A DNA stretch of 64,000 nt from Wallacemonas rigidus (lineage: Eukaryota > Euglenozoa > Kinetoplastea > Trypanosomatida > Trypanosomatidae): NCBI GenBank assembly GCA_030849045.1, contig JASAOL010000613.1:496001-560000 (forward strand). Direction: 5' to 3'. Shown here in pieces: positions 1 through 9,620 of this stretch. Every line of letters starts with the position of its first letter. Positions within the stretch are counted from its first letter, which is position 1. The notes beneath the pieces are model-generated. The model was not told the DNA's origin. It made no database searches and saw only the letters and a program-made list of their open reading frames with translations. The position numbers and the translations under genes are program-made.

Positions 1-389
1 TTCATGGCAGCCGTCACTCGGAACGCGCGCGCACACACGAGCACGCGGATACGTCTTCATGTACGATGAGCTTTTGTGTCACACGTGCGCGCGTCTCGCA
101 GGTGGTTTGCGGCGCACGCAAAGTCTCTGTGATTGTCGAGGCACATTGGTTTGTTGTACTCGTGAGGTCGCTTAGCTAGCGCATTTCACTTTCCACCTGG
201 TTCTCATGCCCTCCTCTGCCCTCGTCTCGTTCCGATGCATCTCTCTCTCTCTCTCGTCTCCCTCGCTTCATATGTGGTTCCCTCCTCCGCTTGTTTGGTG
301 CATTCAATCTTTTGCTGTAGCAGAGGCGTGGCGCAGCTCTCTCTCTTTCTTTCCCTTTCGTTTCTCTGAACCCGTAAGGCGTCAGGAAG
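1..389. other. Upstream flank and 5' UTR of the first gene
   Basis: No gene is visible. The stretch is rich in CA/CG dinucleotides at its left end and becomes pyrimidine-rich from about 239 to 300. The first AG after that tract is at 319-320, a good candidate spliced-leader acceptor that would leave a 5' UTR of about 69 nt before the ATG at 390. The end of the preceding gene is not in the window. Confidence 0.5.
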
Positions 390-1832
390 ATGGGCACCTC
401 AGCGGCGAAACCAGTTCGCGAGGCACCGGTTCGTTATGTCGCGAAAAAGATGCCGCGCTTGGACAAGACGCCTGTCGAGGAGCAGTTCAAGAAACCGAAC
501 TTCACCGCGCAAGGTATCAACACACGGCAGGATGACGTCAACACGGAGCCGCAGATGTACGTGGAGACATCGAAGGATGCTAGCAGCACGGAGCTGACGG
601 ATCACACCGCACCTCGGTGGTATTTGAACACGTATATGGAAATGATGGACAACCAGCGTCAGGATAACACCATTATCACCGGCAATCTTCCCCTTTCCTG
701 GGAGCGTGACAAGTTCGAGCCGTACTCTCTTGTACGGGGACGTATTGATGACGAAGACCTGCGCTGGGTTCTTGCGGACGAGCAGCGAAAGAAAGGTGTT
801 GACGAACTCGTTAGCTTTACGAAACTTGACCGCCAGGTCCTACAGGACATTCTTGACACCGTGGAACTACCTCGCACGCAGTATCGCAACTACAAGGGCA
901 AGCTGCACAAATCAATTGATGATGCGAACCTGCACATGATCGCGCGAAAAGCACAGCTCGAGAAGGCCCGGGAGGCCGAAATATTGCGCCAGATCGGGTA
1001 CTCCGACGAAGAGATTGAGAAGGACGAGCAGTACTTGACCAATCGCACGCGCGGTGTGAAAGCGCTGGACGACCTCGGTGTCAGTCGTCGCGAGAGAACC
1101 CGCCAGCAGCGTGTGACTGAGGCAAGCGAATTGGAGGAGATGCTCGAGCAGCGGCGCATCGAGCAGCTTGAGCGCGGCGAGTACCAGCTGACCGCCGATG
1201 AAATCCACGAGAAACCTGAGCAACTGGCCGTCAAGCCACGCTTCAGCCAGCCGCGCAACTCCACCTACAAGCGCATGTACGCCGCGGATATTGGCAAGGA
1301 TGAGTTCAACCAGCAGAAATTTCAGTGGTGGATGGATCGCACGCGACGTATCAAGCGAGCGGTCGACACCATCCACGGCGTCCCCATCTACAACGAGCGG
1401 CTGTCCGCGAACGAGGAGCAGACGCGCAAACAGATGCGTGAGGCGGCTGAATTCAATTTTGGTCTGGCACAGTCACAAGGCGCGAAGGGTTTCACTGATC
1501 CACGCGGCCATTACGATCAGTTCATGGACATCATGCGCACCAATAAGACAGATGATGACACCAGCGTGGAGGTTCATGAAGATGACAGCGCAGAGTCCGA
1601 TGTCTTCCGGTTTCCACACACCAAGGACCACTCTCCAAAGCCTGCGCCGCATCGCTTCGCTGATCGCTTCGACAAGGCCGAGCGTATCGATACGGACATT
1701 CACAAACTGTACGACGACCTCGGCGGACCTCATTCTGGTCAGGATGCTGTCAAGGCGGAGCAATCGTCGGATTCCACCTCCCAAACCCTGTGTAGCGACC
1801 GAAGCTCTGACAGTGATGCCCCAAAACCCTAG
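390..1832 (+). CDS. Conserved hypothetical protein, possibly N-myristoylated
   Basis: 480 residues from the first ATG after a predicted splice acceptor. I do not recognise the family. The protein is highly charged and mostly helical. The N-terminus MGTSAAKP fits the general N-myristoylation pattern (Gly2, small residue at position 6, Lys7). Residues about 175-260 are rich in Glu/Arg/Gln and look like a charged single helix or coiled coil. A Trp/Arg-rich patch (WWMDRTRRIKR) lies near residue 310. The last 90 residues are acidic, Ser/Asp-rich and probably disordered. There is no membrane segment. If myristoylated it would sit at a membrane or the flagellar/pellicular cortex, but that is inference. 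Codon use is GC-rich at third positions, as in its neighbours, so I am confident it is a real gene although its function is unknown. Confidence 0.85.
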   Translation: MGTSAAKPVREAPVRYVAKKMPRLDKTPVEEQFKKPNFTAQGINTRQDDVNTEPQMYVETSKDASSTELTDHTAPRWYLNTYMEMMDNQRQDNTIITGNLPLSWERDKFEPYSLVRGRIDDEDLRWVLADEQRKKGVDELVSFTKLDRQVLQDILDTVELPRTQYRNYKGKLHKSIDDANLHMIARKAQLEKAREAEILRQIGYSDEEIEKDEQYLTNRTRGVKALDDLGVSRRERTRQQRVTEASELEEMLEQRRIEQLERGEYQLTADEIHEKPEQLAVKPRFSQPRNSTYKRMYAADIGKDEFNQQKFQWWMDRTRRIKRAVDTIHGVPIYNERLSANEEQTRKQMREAAEFNFGLAQSQGAKGFTDPRGHYDQFMDIMRTNKTDDDTSVEVHEDDSAESDVFRFPHTKDHSPKPAPHRFADRFDKAERIDTDIHKLYDDLGGPHSGQDAVKAEQSSDSTSQTLCSDRSSDSDAPKP

Positions 1833-2866
1833 AGGCGGTGCGAAACGTACACTGCTGCTCGCCTGCCTTGTCTTCACGCGCTTTGGGTCTTGCCCCGCCT
1901 CCACCGTGTACTGGCACTTTGTTTCGGCCTGCACACGTGACGTGGCGGACACACTGGTGTCGCCATGATACGGGGTTTCTCTCTTGCGGGTCCTTACGTA
2001 TCTCTCCCCCTTTTCGCTTTCTTTACAATCAAGTACTAGTCGATCCAACGTGCAAAAAAAAAAAAAAAAAAGAATCCCTATCCTCGCTACACGACTAGCG
2101 ACGAGTCGGAATACTGTGCGGCTTGGTTTGTATGGTTTCTTTTCGCTTTGTTCCTCTTCACAGTTTTACATGGGATGGACGCGGTCCGATTGTGTCCTGG
2201 AGATGGTGTGGGAGATGCGCACTACCTGCAAAGGCCCATCTCACGCGTACTTGCCGGTGCGAAAGCGATGGTTACACCGTTGGACGTGCCTACACCAACA
2301 CACTGTCGCGGACAAAAGCAGCTGCTCACCATCGCCGCACTCGCTTCTCTGCTTGGGCACATTCGTTTACACGTGCGCGCACTACAGAAAAACGATGTGG
2401 TGAAAATTTCTGGTCTTGCTGAAAGCGAATTGCTTCTGCTTCCGAAATCCCTTCACTTTTCCACACGTACAGCACCCTCCCTTGCGTCCCCATACACCCT
2501 TTGTTTACTTCTCGCTCCTGTCTTTTTTTTTTTCCCGTTGGGACCGCACATACCTGCTCTCCCGTTTTTTTTTTTTTTTGGTTTCCTCTTTCTTCTCCCT
2601 TTGTCTTGGGACAGGATACGAAAAAACAAAAACAGCAGTCAATACGCCGAACAACGATTCCCACCTGATTTTCGATCCAGAATCACATTCGCACAGACGC
2701 CATCGACACGACGCGACATTAACGCAAGACTGGTAAGCGACGTACGCCTGCGATTCGACGTAGTTGCACTGTGTACATTCTTCACTCCACTCCTCGCTGA
2801 CGCAGACTCACAGGTACACACGTAGTTACACGCACAGCTCGCCATCGGACTCTCTCCTCTGTCCTC
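1833..2866. other. Intergenic region with homopolymer runs
   Basis: No gene is visible. It holds an A18 run at 2054-2071 and T runs at 2523-2533 and 2565-2579. Two plausible trans-splice acceptors serve the next gene: AG at 2613-2614 after the second T run, and AG at 2804-2805 after a weaker pyrimidine tract. Open frames across it are pyrimidine-driven and show no protein-like composition. Confidence 0.5.
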
Positions 2867-4108
2867 ATGCCCTCATCTATATTTGAGCTGCAGAAGGTTC
2901 TGCAGGCACGCCAGCAGGAGGCGCGCGCGCTGCGTGACGAGGTCGCGAGTCTACAGGAGACGCAACACTCTGTAGAGGTTAGCGAGGTGACTGCGGAGCG
3001 GGCCAGTGAGGTCCGTGCCATCACCGCACAACCTCGCAGCTCCACACGTCGTTCACGCGGAGTGCAACAAACACTAGAACTTCCTCAGGAGTTCAAAGAT
3101 GAGCTGGTGCACAAGGCGGGCGACGTAGAGGCCTCGCTGAGGGATCACACGAAGCTAGCCAAGGAATTGGAGGATTTGAACCGTGCACTCGAGTTGGCAA
3201 CTGCGAAGGCGGACGAGAAGGAGCAAGAGTTTGTCGCGCTGTCCGAGCTGGCTGGTGCAGACGCAGACGGCCACTCTGCGATCGCGATTGGCCGACAACA
3301 GAAGAATGCTCACCAGGCCGCATTGAAGGAGGTTGCGGATGCGTACGAGCAGCGCGAAGCGTTGCGTGGACAGATTAAGGCACAGTCCGCTGAACTGCGT
3401 CGCATGGCCACGCTGGTCGAGGAGACCGTGGCCGCTCAGGCGCAAATCGATGAGGCCCGAACTGTTCTGCGCGAGAAGAAGGAGCACTTGGCGAACTTGA
3501 CCCGCGAGCGTAATCGCCTCCAGCGTGCAGTGGCATCCAAGGATAAGATGATCATCACGAAGACCCGTGGCCCCACGGGTGAGGAGCGCATCATGAGCGC
3601 CAACTACGACCGCCGCGTCGCACTGCACGAGCTCAACAAGGAGACTGAGCAAATCAAGACAAACGAGCAGGCTATCCGCACCCGCGCAATGGAGGTCGCG
3701 AAGGCGGAGAAGCGCGTGGAGATGATCGGCGATGCCGTTGCGGGTGACGGTCTCGGTGACGAGGAGCGTGTTGACGTGGAGCTACTGGAGTCTCTCATGA
3801 CCGAGGTGAACGGACTGTACAAGCTTCAGAACGAGGCCAACCTGCGCATGGACTTCCTTGATGCGGAGATTGAGAAGCTCGTGTACAAGAGCTTCGCCCT
3901 TCAGCGCACCACAGAGAGCACGCGTCGTGAGATGGAGAAGATCGAGAAAGAGCACGTCAAGTATCTCACAACCGTCAAGAAGGAACTAGCGCAGGAGCAG
4001 AAGGCGAATGATCGCGACATCACCCAGCTGGAGCGTGAAATTGAGCAAATTCGCGGCGGCCCTTCATCCACTCGCACTGGTCGCCGCCCCCAGCGCGCGA
4101 CGGCCTAG
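2867..4108 (+). CDS. Coiled-coil protein of unknown function
   Basis: 413 residues starting at the first ATG of the frame. Almost the whole protein is predicted coiled coil: heptad-like runs rich in Glu, Lys, Arg, Gln, Ala and Leu occupy roughly residues 5-50, 75-130, 145-260 and 315-400. Less charged breaks lie around residues 55-75 and near a Gly/Asp-rich loop at about 290-300. The C-terminal 15 residues are a basic Ser/Arg/Thr/Gly tail. There are no cysteines or membrane segments in view. Proteins of this type in kinetoplastids are often cytoskeletal, flagellar or kinetochore parts, but nothing in the sequence picks one of these. It is a real gene by length, composition and start context; its role is unassigned. 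Confidence 0.85.
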   Translation: MPSSIFELQKVLQARQQEARALRDEVASLQETQHSVEVSEVTAERASEVRAITAQPRSSTRRSRGVQQTLELPQEFKDELVHKAGDVEASLRDHTKLAKELEDLNRALELATAKADEKEQEFVALSELAGADADGHSAIAIGRQQKNAHQAALKEVADAYEQREALRGQIKAQSAELRRMATLVEETVAAQAQIDEARTVLREKKEHLANLTRERNRLQRAVASKDKMIITKTRGPTGEERIMSANYDRRVALHELNKETEQIKTNEQAIRTRAMEVAKAEKRVEMIGDAVAGDGLGDEERVDVELLESLMTEVNGLYKLQNEANLRMDFLDAEIEKLVYKSFALQRTTESTRREMEKIEKEHVKYLTTVKKELAQEQKANDRDITQLEREIEQIRGGPSSTRTGRRPQRATA

Positions 4109-4439
4109 AGAAGTCGCCCCGCCCCCTACCGGGGGGTGTTCAGGTGCGTGGGGTCGTGCGTGCGCGTGTTGGTCCTGATGTATGCGTGCGTGTGTGTATG
4201 CGAGTGGCGGTGGTGGTGGTGCGGGGCGGGGGCGGGGTGTTGTGTGTTACCTACCGCACTCATCGGATGCCCAGGCACGTACGTCCGCATACACACACAC
4301 ACCCAAATGAAAAACCCAGCAAAAAAAAATAAAAGAAATAAAGGCACGTGTCGAATATCCGCGTTACCCACGTGAAGCAGACTACGGCACCCGCTCCACA
4401 AAAAGACGAGTGCAGCGCGTCACCATTGTGCATCCTTTC

Positions 4440-4473
<34 letters not shown>

Positions 4474-5511
4474 TGCAAAGGATGCGGTGTCTCTTGCACG
4501 GCAAGGGCCACGCGCGTTGTTCTCCTTGGCTTCCCGCTCTGGTCTGCGGCGTGCTTTTGTTCTCTTTTTGATTCGCCCGCTCGAACACGAAGGTTCCACT
4601 TCCCATTTTGGGAATGTCGGTGCCTTCATTCTTCCAAATTTTCTTTTTCCCCCACTCATTGTCGTGTCTTTTTGTTTCTTTTTCTTGTTTCCCTTCTCTG
4701 TATTCTGTTCTCTTTGTTCCATTTTACACCGTCGGCCTTTTTCTTTTGGTGGTGTGTGTATGCTGGCTGTCTACAACGGCGTACAATTTGACACGGCGAC
4801 GCACCCGCAGTGCTGAAGAGGGAACTTATCGGCATTGATCCCGTGGTCACCGCAGTGTACGCCCTTGCTGCCAGTGCGCTGATATCGTTGAAACCCAGAG
4901 CTCAACTCTGCTGCCCCCATCAAACGCTCCCTCAAAAACCACACGCGACACACGAGTCACTAGTGTGGAGAAGCGCAGCTGCGTCACAATTCCGTAGTGT
5001 TGACGCGTGCTTCGTTTCTCTTGTTTCACACTGTGAGCGTTCACGACTCCACGCTCGTTGAGCTCAGTGCGCCGCCGTGAAAGGGCACCGTCCACGGCAC
5101 GTGCAACTACGAGGCCCGAAGCGGCAACAAAGGTGAGCACCAGCCTAACGTTTTCAATGACAGCATCACTTCATGGAACAGACAAGGCAAAGCGGATCCT
5201 GACTACCTCCTCGGTTTTCTGTCTTCCCTCCGCATTCTCTCTCTCTCTCATCTTCCGAGGTGCCTCCACTGCCGTGTGTCTTCTCGTCACCCACCACTTG
5301 CTGTGCGCACGTTCACATTACCCCCCCCCCTCCCCGCTTCACCGTTTTCCTTCTCTCTCTTTTTCCCCCACCTTGCTTCCTTCTATGCGCCGCACGTGCC
5401 CGACTGACGATGACACCCCACGAAATCACCAGTCACTGAGTACAGTGAAACAACAAAAAGACAAACAAGCAAACAAACAAACAGAAAAACCCAACAGATA
5501 GTTGCTTGACG
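4109..5511. other. 1.4-kb intergenic region with G-rich, TA and C-run repeats
   Basis: No gene is visible. Just after the upstream stop lies a G-rich stretch (about 4204-4241) with GGT repeats followed by three runs of four or five G. A (TA)14 microsatellite is at 4443-4470 and a C10 run at 5321-5330, followed by a long CT tract. The first AG after that tract is at 5431-5432, the likely splice acceptor for eIF2B delta. Confidence 0.5.
4443..4470. repeat. (TA)14 microsatellite
   Basis: Uninterrupted TA dinucleotide run in the 3' UTR or intergenic space after the coiled-coil gene. It is self-complementary and could form a hairpin in RNA. It is likely to vary in length between strains. Confidence 0.95.
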
Positions 5512-7599
5512 ATGGCGGACAGTGAGCCCGCTCGTGCTGCCGTCATGGCCAAGCGGGAGCTAAAGAAGGTCCAGAAGAAACTGAAAGGCGCGAAAGGCGA
5601 GGAGCTCGAAGAATTGAAGCAGAAGGAAGCTGAGCTTCTGCGTATCATCGAGGAAGGCGCCGACACGGCATCGGTAACTCCGCGTTCGGGCGGCGCCGAC
5701 AAACAAGGTGCTGATGCGACGCGTGGCGATGCCGCAAAGAGCGAAAACGGGTCACCGTCCTCGTCAGGGCCCGGCGCCACAAGTGAAGACAACCCAGTTC
5801 TCGCGGATTTTCAGAAGCGCCGAGGCGAGCTTCTTCAGCTGCGTTCTAAACAGAGCACCTTGACTGTTGGGAGCCCCGAGTACAAGAAGAACAACGATGC
5901 CACCACGGCGCTTGTGAAAGAGATGGAGAAGTCGGTGGAGACCGTCACCAAGGCGTATCGCGCCACGCAGCGCGATTTAGACCGCAGGAACGAAGGACAG
6001 AAGGGACCCGGCACGAGCTGCAGTGGCAACCGCACCGGTGGCGAAACGCACGATGCTGCACGCGAGACAACGGACAATAGCGGCGACGCCCGAGTAGCGA
6101 AACCGGAATCGGAGCCGTCTGTAGCCGCCATGCAAAGAGAGGCCCGTCAACAGCTTGAGGCGCTCACGTACGAGTTGAGCGCGAAGAAGCAGGAACTGCA
6201 GGAGTCTCAAGAGACCCAGAAGAGCTTGACCGCAAGTCTGGATGCGACGAGGGGACGTGAGCCTAAACTGCGGAAAGACATCGCAGCCCTTGAGGAGCTT
6301 GTCGATGGCAACTCTAGTATCAAGGAAGAGCGCGCATGCCTGCAGAAGCTAGTACAGGAGGCGATCAGGGCGACCTCGCTGGCTGATGCGCGCGGCGTGC
6401 GCTCCGGCGGTCCGAGTGGCCCCATCTCTGTGATTCACCCTCGCGTCGCAGAAGTGGCGGTGCTGATTGAGGAGATGCAGATTGTTGGGGGTAATGCGCG
6501 CATGCAGGCCACCATCGGCGCGTTCCGTGAGATGCTCAAATCCACGACCGTGCTCGAGGGCAAGTCGCTGCGTGAGGTTGACACGGTCGCCTTTGTGAAT
6601 CTGGTGGAGGCCAACTTCGCCTTTCTGCGCCGTAAGCGCGAGGCGAGCGCGGGCATGCGCTATGCCAAGGAGGCCCTTATTCGTCGCCTGATGGCCCTCA
6701 TCCGTCTGGACACGGAGAGCTCACAGGATGATCAACCGACCGTGCCAAAGAGCTACCGCGACCGCCGGGATACGATTCACAACCGCGACCCTCGTGAGGT
6801 GGCCTTGGGCGTGCTGGACAATATCAGTGGCGAGGTCCGCAACGCTCTTACCAACATCGTCGAGTATCGCTCGCTCCCGTTTGTGACCAACACGGACACC
6901 ATTCTCGTCTTCGGCCGCAGCAGCACTATTGAGATGATCTTGCTTGCCCGTGGCAGGGATCCGCAGCGCAGACCAAAGAAGGTCATTATTATTGACGCGG
7001 CACCGTTGCACGAGGGCAGAGAGTTGGCGACGAAGCTCGCCGAGGTGGGCATCAACGTCACCTACGCTCTGCTCACTGCGTGCTGCACTGTCATGCCACA
7101 GTGCACGCGTGTTTTCATCGGCGCCTCGGCGGTGCTGCAGAACGGCGATGTGTTTGGGCGTTGCGGCACCGCGCTGGTCGCTGCATGCGCCAAGGCGTTC
7201 CGCAAGCCCGTGCTGTGCTTCAGTGAGAGCTACAAGTTTGTTGCGGAGGTGTGGCTCGGCAACTTGGCGCAGAACACAAAGTTGGTGGATATTCGTCCCA
7301 CCGCGACTGGCACCTCACAGCAGGTCTCTCCACTGCCTCAGGGTGACGCTTTAGGATTTCCCACCGCAGAGGGTCGCTCTCCTGTTGGACGGTCTGAGTG
7401 GAGTAAAGGCGGTGCGTTTGAGGGCAATGACTGTGCGGCACAAAACTCTTCGATCGCCTCCATCTCGGCCTCAGGCTACCTCTACGACCTCACCCCTGCT
7501 GCCTACGTGGATATGATCATTTGGGAACTTGGGTACCTGCACACCTCAGCTATTGTGTCGGCCATCAAGAGTATTGAGCAGCGAGATGACGTTTTATGA
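5512..7599 (+). CDS. Translation initiation factor eIF2B, delta subunit
   Basis: 695 residues. The frame is open to a TTG at 5506, but the first ATG is at 5512. eIF2B is the guanine-nucleotide exchange factor for eIF2, and delta belongs to the regulatory alpha/beta/delta core of Rossmann-like IF-2B proteins. The C-terminal ~340 residues carry the family signature: the helical part (residues ~310-440), then VFGRSSTIEMILL, KKVIIIDAAP, the GASAVLQNGDVFGRCGTALVA stretch (family NG and GT motifs) and the late YDLTPAAYVDMIIWELG motif. The N-terminal ~300 residues are a Lys/Glu-rich, partly coiled, low-complexity extension, normal in kind for delta but long. Compared with typical delta subunits there is an extra Ser/Gly-rich insertion of roughly 50 residues (about 598-650) before the YDLTP motif. 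The assignment to delta rather than alpha or beta rests on the long basic N-terminus. Confidence 0.92.
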   Translation: MADSEPARAAVMAKRELKKVQKKLKGAKGEELEELKQKEAELLRIIEEGADTASVTPRSGGADKQGADATRGDAAKSENGSPSSSGPGATSEDNPVLADFQKRRGELLQLRSKQSTLTVGSPEYKKNNDATTALVKEMEKSVETVTKAYRATQRDLDRRNEGQKGPGTSCSGNRTGGETHDAARETTDNSGDARVAKPESEPSVAAMQREARQQLEALTYELSAKKQELQESQETQKSLTASLDATRGREPKLRKDIAALEELVDGNSSIKEERACLQKLVQEAIRATSLADARGVRSGGPSGPISVIHPRVAEVAVLIEEMQIVGGNARMQATIGAFREMLKSTTVLEGKSLREVDTVAFVNLVEANFAFLRRKREASAGMRYAKEALIRRLMALIRLDTESSQDDQPTVPKSYRDRRDTIHNRDPREVALGVLDNISGEVRNALTNIVEYRSLPFVTNTDTILVFGRSSTIEMILLARGRDPQRRPKKVIIIDAAPLHEGRELATKLAEVGINVTYALLTACCTVMPQCTRVFIGASAVLQNGDVFGRCGTALVAACAKAFRKPVLCFSESYKFVAEVWLGNLAQNTKLVDIRPTATGTSQQVSPLPQGDALGFPTAEGRSPVGRSEWSKGGAFEGNDCAAQNSSIASISASGYLYDLTPAAYVDMIIWELGYLHTSAIVSAIKSIEQRDDVL

Positions 7600-8741
7600 G
7601 GCGCCCGGCACTGCTGAGGCCGTTGTCTCTGCTTGTTCTTTGGTTTTGCCCTAATGTTCGCACTGCGTTAAATATCCATCTAACCAAATAGCAAATCACA
7701 CATTTCCACAAACCCAGCGGAAAAGCGGGGAAACGAAAGACAAGAGTAGAGAACGGATGGCCCGTAGACACATACGCGTATACGCGGATATCAAGTCACG
7801 CCACGTACCTACGTGGAGTGCATGCGGCGCACATGTTTGAACTGCCTCATGTCACCCGCTCTTTTCACGTGTACTGCGCACCGCTGTGCGAGGCGGATTA
7901 ACGGCTTCTACGTGCTGTTGAACCCAATGACTTTTTGGAAGCTTCCGTCGCCGTCGTTGCGAGGCAGCCGCCCATATGTATTTCTGTATTTATATTTTCA
8001 TTGGCGAGACTGCCTTGTACCCACGGCATGGGTTGGGGTCGACGCCACTGCTGTCTATTTCTATCTTCTGTCTTCATGTCGCGCTACCTCCTTCCCATCT
8101 GCACTCCCTTGTTCCCTTCTTCTTCCTTCTTCCCCCCTTTTTCCGTGTCTATGTCTGTCCTCACACATCACTATTCTCTCCTGTATCTTTGTAGCCTCAG
8201 AGTGGAAGCGAACGAAGTGCGTTGTTCACAAACACAGCTTCTCTGTCTCTTACCGTAACCCTTCCTCTCTACGTTTTCTTTTTCTGTCCCGTAGCCACCT
8301 CCAGCTCCATTGAATCTTCTTGTGCCAAGTACGCGTGCCACCCACACTCACACCCCCGCACAAATCACTGTCAGTGCCATTGATTCCCTTTGTTTTTCTT
8401 ATTTCTTAGTTGTACATATATTTACGTCTATATCTCCACGCAAGCAGTAGTGAACGCTCCCCCCTCCTTGTGCTCTCCCCTCTGCACCCATTTGGTTTCC
8501 CCCCTTTTCAGCGTTTCCGTTCTTGCGCTTCTCTCACCTCTTTCTCCACACGCCGTGTTGGACACTGCAGCGCACGGACACAGACACACACACACACACA
8601 CATACACACACGTGTCCAGCGAAACGCGAGAGTCTCTCCCCACTGATTACTCTCACCACAACGGCCGACGCACGACGCACAAACCGTTCAACTCGTCTCA
8701 TTAAGCACCCCTACCCCCACCGTCGGGACAGCAGCCGAGCT
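7600..8741. other. Intergenic region; 5' UTR of the RING gene
   Basis: No gene is visible. Pyrimidine-rich tracts run from about 8080 to 8160 and from 8458 to 8510. A CA microsatellite lies at about 8578-8611, inside the predicted 5' UTR of the RING protein. The in-frame extension of that gene upstream of 8742 is translated CA repeat without an ATG and was left out. Confidence 0.5.
8510..8511 (+). promoter_or_regulatory. Predicted spliced-leader acceptor of the RING gene
   Basis: First AG after a strong polypyrimidine tract ending in CCCCCCTTTTCAG. It gives a 5' UTR of about 230 nt that contains the CA repeat, and supports starting the protein at the ATG at 8742. Confidence 0.55.
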
Positions 8742-9620
8742 ATGAGCCGAAGTGTGACGTTCACACGTGACGCGAATGATCTCGTCGCTGCGAATGGCGT
8801 CGTGATGGCCGAAAAGCGCATTGGGGAGATCATCAGTGATGCGTCCGACGAGAGCCAGATGCAACTGCCAACGGACGACGGAAGCATGATGTGCCCTGGC
8901 ACGACCCTCGTTCGCAGCACACAACCCTCAACGGCTAGCGTCTCGCGTGTTGTGAAGAAGGACACGATGGTGTCGACACCGCCTGCCACCGCGGCGGTTG
9001 CTGATGAGGATGAGGCGCCGACCTGCTGCATTTGCCTTGATCCATACACACCAGACAATCCCATGTCTAGCGGCACGTGCAATCATCACTTTCATCTCCC
9101 CTGTTTGATGGAGTGGAAGCAGCGCTCGAACACGTGTCCCATGTGCTGCGCCGAGACACTTTACCTCGCTGATGAGTCTGCAGAGGCCGATGCGGCGGCG
9201 GCGCGTGCGGCGACGGCAGCGGGTCACATTGATGTATCTAAAGATGAGGAGGTCGCACGACTTCTGCACAAGAAGTTCAAACGACAGCAGCGACAAGAGC
9301 GCAGACGCGCTGAAGAACGCCGCAAGGCCGCAGAGGAGAGCCGCCAGGCTACTCTGGCCGCAACCGAGTCTGACATGACGTCCGCAAAGTCCTCTACGGC
9401 GTGCACGAGCCGTCCTCCCCCCACTTCCGAGACCGCCCACATGAAGCGGCAAGTGCCGTATGGCAAATCCACTACGCCGCAGACGCAGTCTGAGGTGGGT
9501 ACCCGAAACACACAGCACTCGCTCCCCCCTATCAAAGGCCCTAGCACATCCAGCTCCTCGCGAGTGAAGTCTCAAAGCCCATCGTCTCGGAAAGAGGATG
9601 GTGCCTGTGTGCTCATGTGA
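8742..9620 (+). CDS. RING-H2 E3 ubiquitin ligase with C-terminal CaaX box
   Basis: 292 residues from the first in-frame ATG; the upstream open frame has only a TTG and CA-repeat codons. A RING-H2 finger occupies residues ~95-135: C95-x2-C98, C113-x-H115-x2-H118-x2-C121, C132-x2-C135, the cross-brace layout of RING E3 ligases that bind E2-ubiquitin. Residues ~160-195 form a very basic Arg/Lys/Glu helix. The rest of the C-terminus is Ser/Thr/Pro-rich and disordered. The protein ends in CVLM-stop, a textbook CaaX box (Cys, two aliphatic residues, Met), which predicts farnesylation and membrane attachment. The basic helix and Ser-rich tail upstream could act as a second membrane signal. The substrate is unknown. 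The RING assignment is firm; prenylation is inferred from the last four residues. Confidence 0.88.
   Translation: MSRSVTFTRDANDLVAANGVVMAEKRIGEIISDASDESQMQLPTDDGSMMCPGTTLVRSTQPSTASVSRVVKKDTMVSTPPATAAVADEDEAPTCCICLDPYTPDNPMSSGTCNHHFHLPCLMEWKQRSNTCPMCCAETLYLADESAEADAAAARAATAAGHIDVSKDEEVARLLHKKFKRQQRQERRRAEERRKAAEESRQATLAATESDMTSAKSSTACTSRPPPTSETAHMKRQVPYGKSTTPQTQSEVGTRNTQHSLPPIKGPSTSSSSRVKSQSPSSRKEDGACVLM

Noticed and set aside
5506-5511. Upstream TTG start for eIF2B delta
   Set aside because: Nuclear kinetoplastid genes start at ATG; the ATG at 5512 is two codons downstream.
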